Assembly (NCBI RefSeq): GCF_005405005.1
Contig: NZ_BJDH01000008.1
Location: 62,001-126,000, forward strand
From: Lactiplantibacillus daoliensis
GTDB lineage: Bacteria; Bacillota; Bacilli; Lactobacillales; Lactobacillaceae
DNA length: 64,000 nt
Reading direction: 5' to 3'
Below, piece after piece: positions 62,147 through 64,000 of the stretch. The notes under the pieces are model-generated. The model saw only the letters and a list, made by a program, of their open reading frames with translations. It had not been told where the DNA came from and searched no databases. The first letter of the stretch is position 1. Every line of letters begins with the position of its first letter. Both the position numbers and the translations under genes were made by a program.

Positions 62147-64000
62147 TTAGCCGTGATTAACCTTTTTAGCCTTTCGCGCGGGAACCGTAAAGTTCTCTAC
62201 AAAATCGGCCATTGTTAATTTTTCAGCACGCATCAAACTTTCTAACGCATCCGCAGTCCATTCGCTTGGCATTCGGGCACTGAGCTTTTCAGCCAAGCAA
62301 TCAATTTTTCTAACTAACTCTTCAACCTTGGTCGCAGTCAGAACTCGCGTCGCTCTAATCAGATTGGTTGGCAACGTCAGCGTTCGCTTGGTCTGTACCA
62401 GGACGAGTTGCGCCGAAGCGTCACCATATTCGGCTTGATACCACTCAATCGCAGCTTGCGTCATCACTGCACCACCTACTGGATCATCCGGTAAATTAAT
62501 CTGAAAGACAATATCCTGTTTCAGGCCACGCCACAATTCTGAAGGCTCAGCAATCATTTCCACAGTTGGCCGAGTCGTTTCAAAACCAACCAACATCCCA
62601 ACCCAAGCCAGCGCACGCTGAAAATCTTCAGTCAAAAAGTCCGCCTTAACATCTAATGGCATCACCCGTGCTTCGAAATAAATGGCTAAATCATTGCCGT
62701 TATCAAAATTCAATGCTTCTAAATAGGCTTTGAGCCGCTTGCCCGTCGTTAACTCAGGCCGAGGCACTGGCAAATACGCAACTCCAGCTGGACGTAAATA
62801 AGCTGGATTTTCACGGTAGGCTTGTTTTTGGATAACTAACGCCTTTGCCGGATCAATCTGATACTGATAAGTTGCCTGCTGTTCAAGCGTTGCGGCGGTT
62901 GGCTGGGCCACCTCACTAATTAAAGTAGCCGCCTCTTGAAACTTACCGGCCAAAGCCAGTTGATTTGCTTGGCGAATCTGTGCAGCTTGAGCGGCTTTTA
63001 TCGAACAATAGGCAACCGATTTGATCTGGCGGTAATTATAATTGATGTTTTCATGATAAATTGCGCGCCAACGTGGATCTCTCGTCAGAACTGCCTTAAT
63101 CAACTGATTCAACTTAATCGTGATGTCGGAAGCCGTCCGACTCGTCTTTTTGATAGCAGTTCCTAATTTCTGTGAAAACTGCAATTGCGCGCGTGTCTGA
63201 GGACTAAATAGTTCCTGAATCTCTGGCATCACTGTCAACGCTTGTAACTGATCACCTAACAGGAACACTAATGAACTATCCGCGCCAGAACGGACAGTAC
63301 GCCCAAGCCCAGCTTCAATTAACTCCACAATAGTCCTAATCTTGGCCCGTGCCCCTGGATCTCGTTGTAACGCAATGCGGTCCGCTAACCGATTAGGATT
63401 TGGTAACCCATCCAAGACAAGGCAGTGACTGGCAGCACCACGCAAATCTAAGTGACGATAGCCATCAATGACGACTGCCATCATCAATTTAGTCCCAGTT
63501 AAATCGGCCATCAGTTCCTTCTGATCAGTCGATTGATAAACCTTCGCTCCCATTTTTTGCCAAATAATTGCAGCCTCATCAGTTGGCACAATAATCACCA
63601 AGTTGGTTGTCAGCAAGCCACTTTCAAATAAGTATTTTAAATAACTACGCATTCGTGAATCATTAAGTTGGATATCAAATTGTTGCGGCGTAATAATCAA
63701 CTTTTCACCAGCGTCGCCCGTTGATCTGACTTCGATTGGTGCCAAGAGACTACTGGGAGACAATCCCCATTGTTGAACTAAATCCGTCCCAGTAGTCAAA
63801 CTGGTCACCAAAAACAAGCGCCGTACCGCTTCGTTTAATACCGGCAACTGCTCAATCGGTAATTGTCGTGGTTGAAATTCAATGCCTGCTTGATCAATGT
63901 AGCACTCCACATTAGCGAGATTTTGAATCCATGCTGGCGGTGCCACTGGTCCTGCCAAAATACGTGCCTGATACTTAGCCAGTGTCCAATAAGGCACGGA
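62147..64000 (-). CDS. DinG/Rad3-like helicase, C-terminal part
   Basis: About 617 residues are visible; the frame is open at the right window edge, so the N-terminal part with Walker A/B is missing and the Met at 63997 is probably internal. The second RecA-like domain is seen in LKYLFESGLLTTNLVIIVPTDEAA and the motif VI-like EAGLGRTVRSGADSSLVFLLGDQL, with ADRIALQRDPGARA before it. A helical extension of about 300 residues (TPR-like segment near residues 340-390) follows and has no obvious domain. It should unwind or remodel nucleic acid. Chromosomal repair versus a defence role cannot be decided without the N-terminus and the right-hand neighbours. Confidence 0.65.
   Translation of the reverse strand, partial: SVPYWTLAKYQARILAGPVAPPAWIQNLANVECYIDQAGIEFQPRQLPIEQLPVLNEAVRRLFLVTSLTTGTDLVQQWGLSPSSLLAPIEVRSTGDAGEKLIITPQQFDIQLNDSRMRSYLKYLFESGLLTTNLVIIVPTDEAAIIWQKMGAKVYQSTDQKELMADLTGTKLMMAVVIDGYRHLDLRGAASHCLVLDGLPNPNRLADRIALQRDPGARAKIRTIVELIEAGLGRTVRSGADSSLVFLLGDQLQALTVMPEIQELFSPQTRAQLQFSQKLGTAIKKTSRTASDITIKLNQLIKAVLTRDPRWRAIYHENINYNYRQIKSVAYCSIKAAQAAQIRQANQLALAGKFQEAATLISEVAQPTAATLEQQATYQYQIDPAKALVIQKQAYRENPAYLRPAGVAYLPVPRPELTTGKRLKAYLEALNFDNGNDLAIYFEARVMPLDVKADFLTEDFQRALAWVGMLVGFETTRPTVEMIAEPSELWRGLKQDIVFQINLPDDPVGGAVMTQAAIEWYQAEYGDASAQLVLVQTKRTLTLPTNLIRATRVLTATKVEELVRKIDCLAEKLSARMPSEWTADALESLMRAEKLTMADFVENFTVPARKAKKVNHG

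Overview
The window looks like chromosome of a Lactiplantibacillus (Lactobacillus plantarum group) strain. The reasons are LPQT(N/D/S)E sorting signals, a WxL/DUF916 surface cluster, an OpuC/Cho-type choline transporter with a fused permease and binding protein, AmtB, PepD and a 6-phospho-beta-glucosidase PTS locus, all with moderate-GC low-GC-Gram-positive codon use. The species within the group cannot be fixed from this stretch. No rRNA, tRNA, CRISPR array, transposase or phage gene was seen.

Layout. 1-9 kb: tail of an LPXTG adhesin, a glutathione-reductase-like enzyme, a two-gene choline/betaine transporter with a divergent Lrp regulator, an SDR enzyme and a nucleoside hydrolase broken by one stop codon. 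9-27 kb: a surface-adhesin island. A five-gene minus-strand block (small membrane protein, MurF-like ligase, two TagE/Gtf-type glycosyltransferases, an alpha/alpha-toroid protein) lies directly downstream of a 1864-aa Ser/Ala-rich protein with a (Asp-Thr)n stalk. A 1.3-kb regulatory gap separates that gene from a divergent BspA-like 1374-aa adhesin. Both adhesins carry KxYKxGKxW signal peptides. 27-41 kb: housekeeping and accessory genes: an AccB-like protein lacking its biotin lysine, an Rrf2 regulator, a DUF2075 helicase, a PEBP, an alpha-galactosidase, an MFS gene behind a probable attenuator, a multicopper oxidase, a secreted matrixin-like protease and an RpiA-like enzyme. 41-47 kb: a frameshifted 8-repeat LPXTG adhesin and amtB with two GlnR-type boxes. 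48-57 kb: a PadR-controlled DHA2 exporter, an unknown protein with four internal repeats, a beta-glucoside PTS locus and pepD. 57-64 kb: a WxL/DUF916/large-surface-protein (csc-like) operon, a structured possible small-RNA locus, and the C-terminal part of a DinG/Rad3-like helicase that runs off the window.

The most notable unexplained structure is a family of intergenic elements at 6.3, 29.8, 35.0, 38.9, 40.8 and 47.9 kb. All share a hairpin whose loop reads ACCGYACTTTGG (or a close variant). The flanking arms differ between copies yet remain self-complementary, the signature of a conserved folded nucleic acid. The second notable feature is the adhesin-linked gene block combining two paired glycosyltransferases with a MurF-like ligase and a toroid protein, a candidate surface-protein decoration system.
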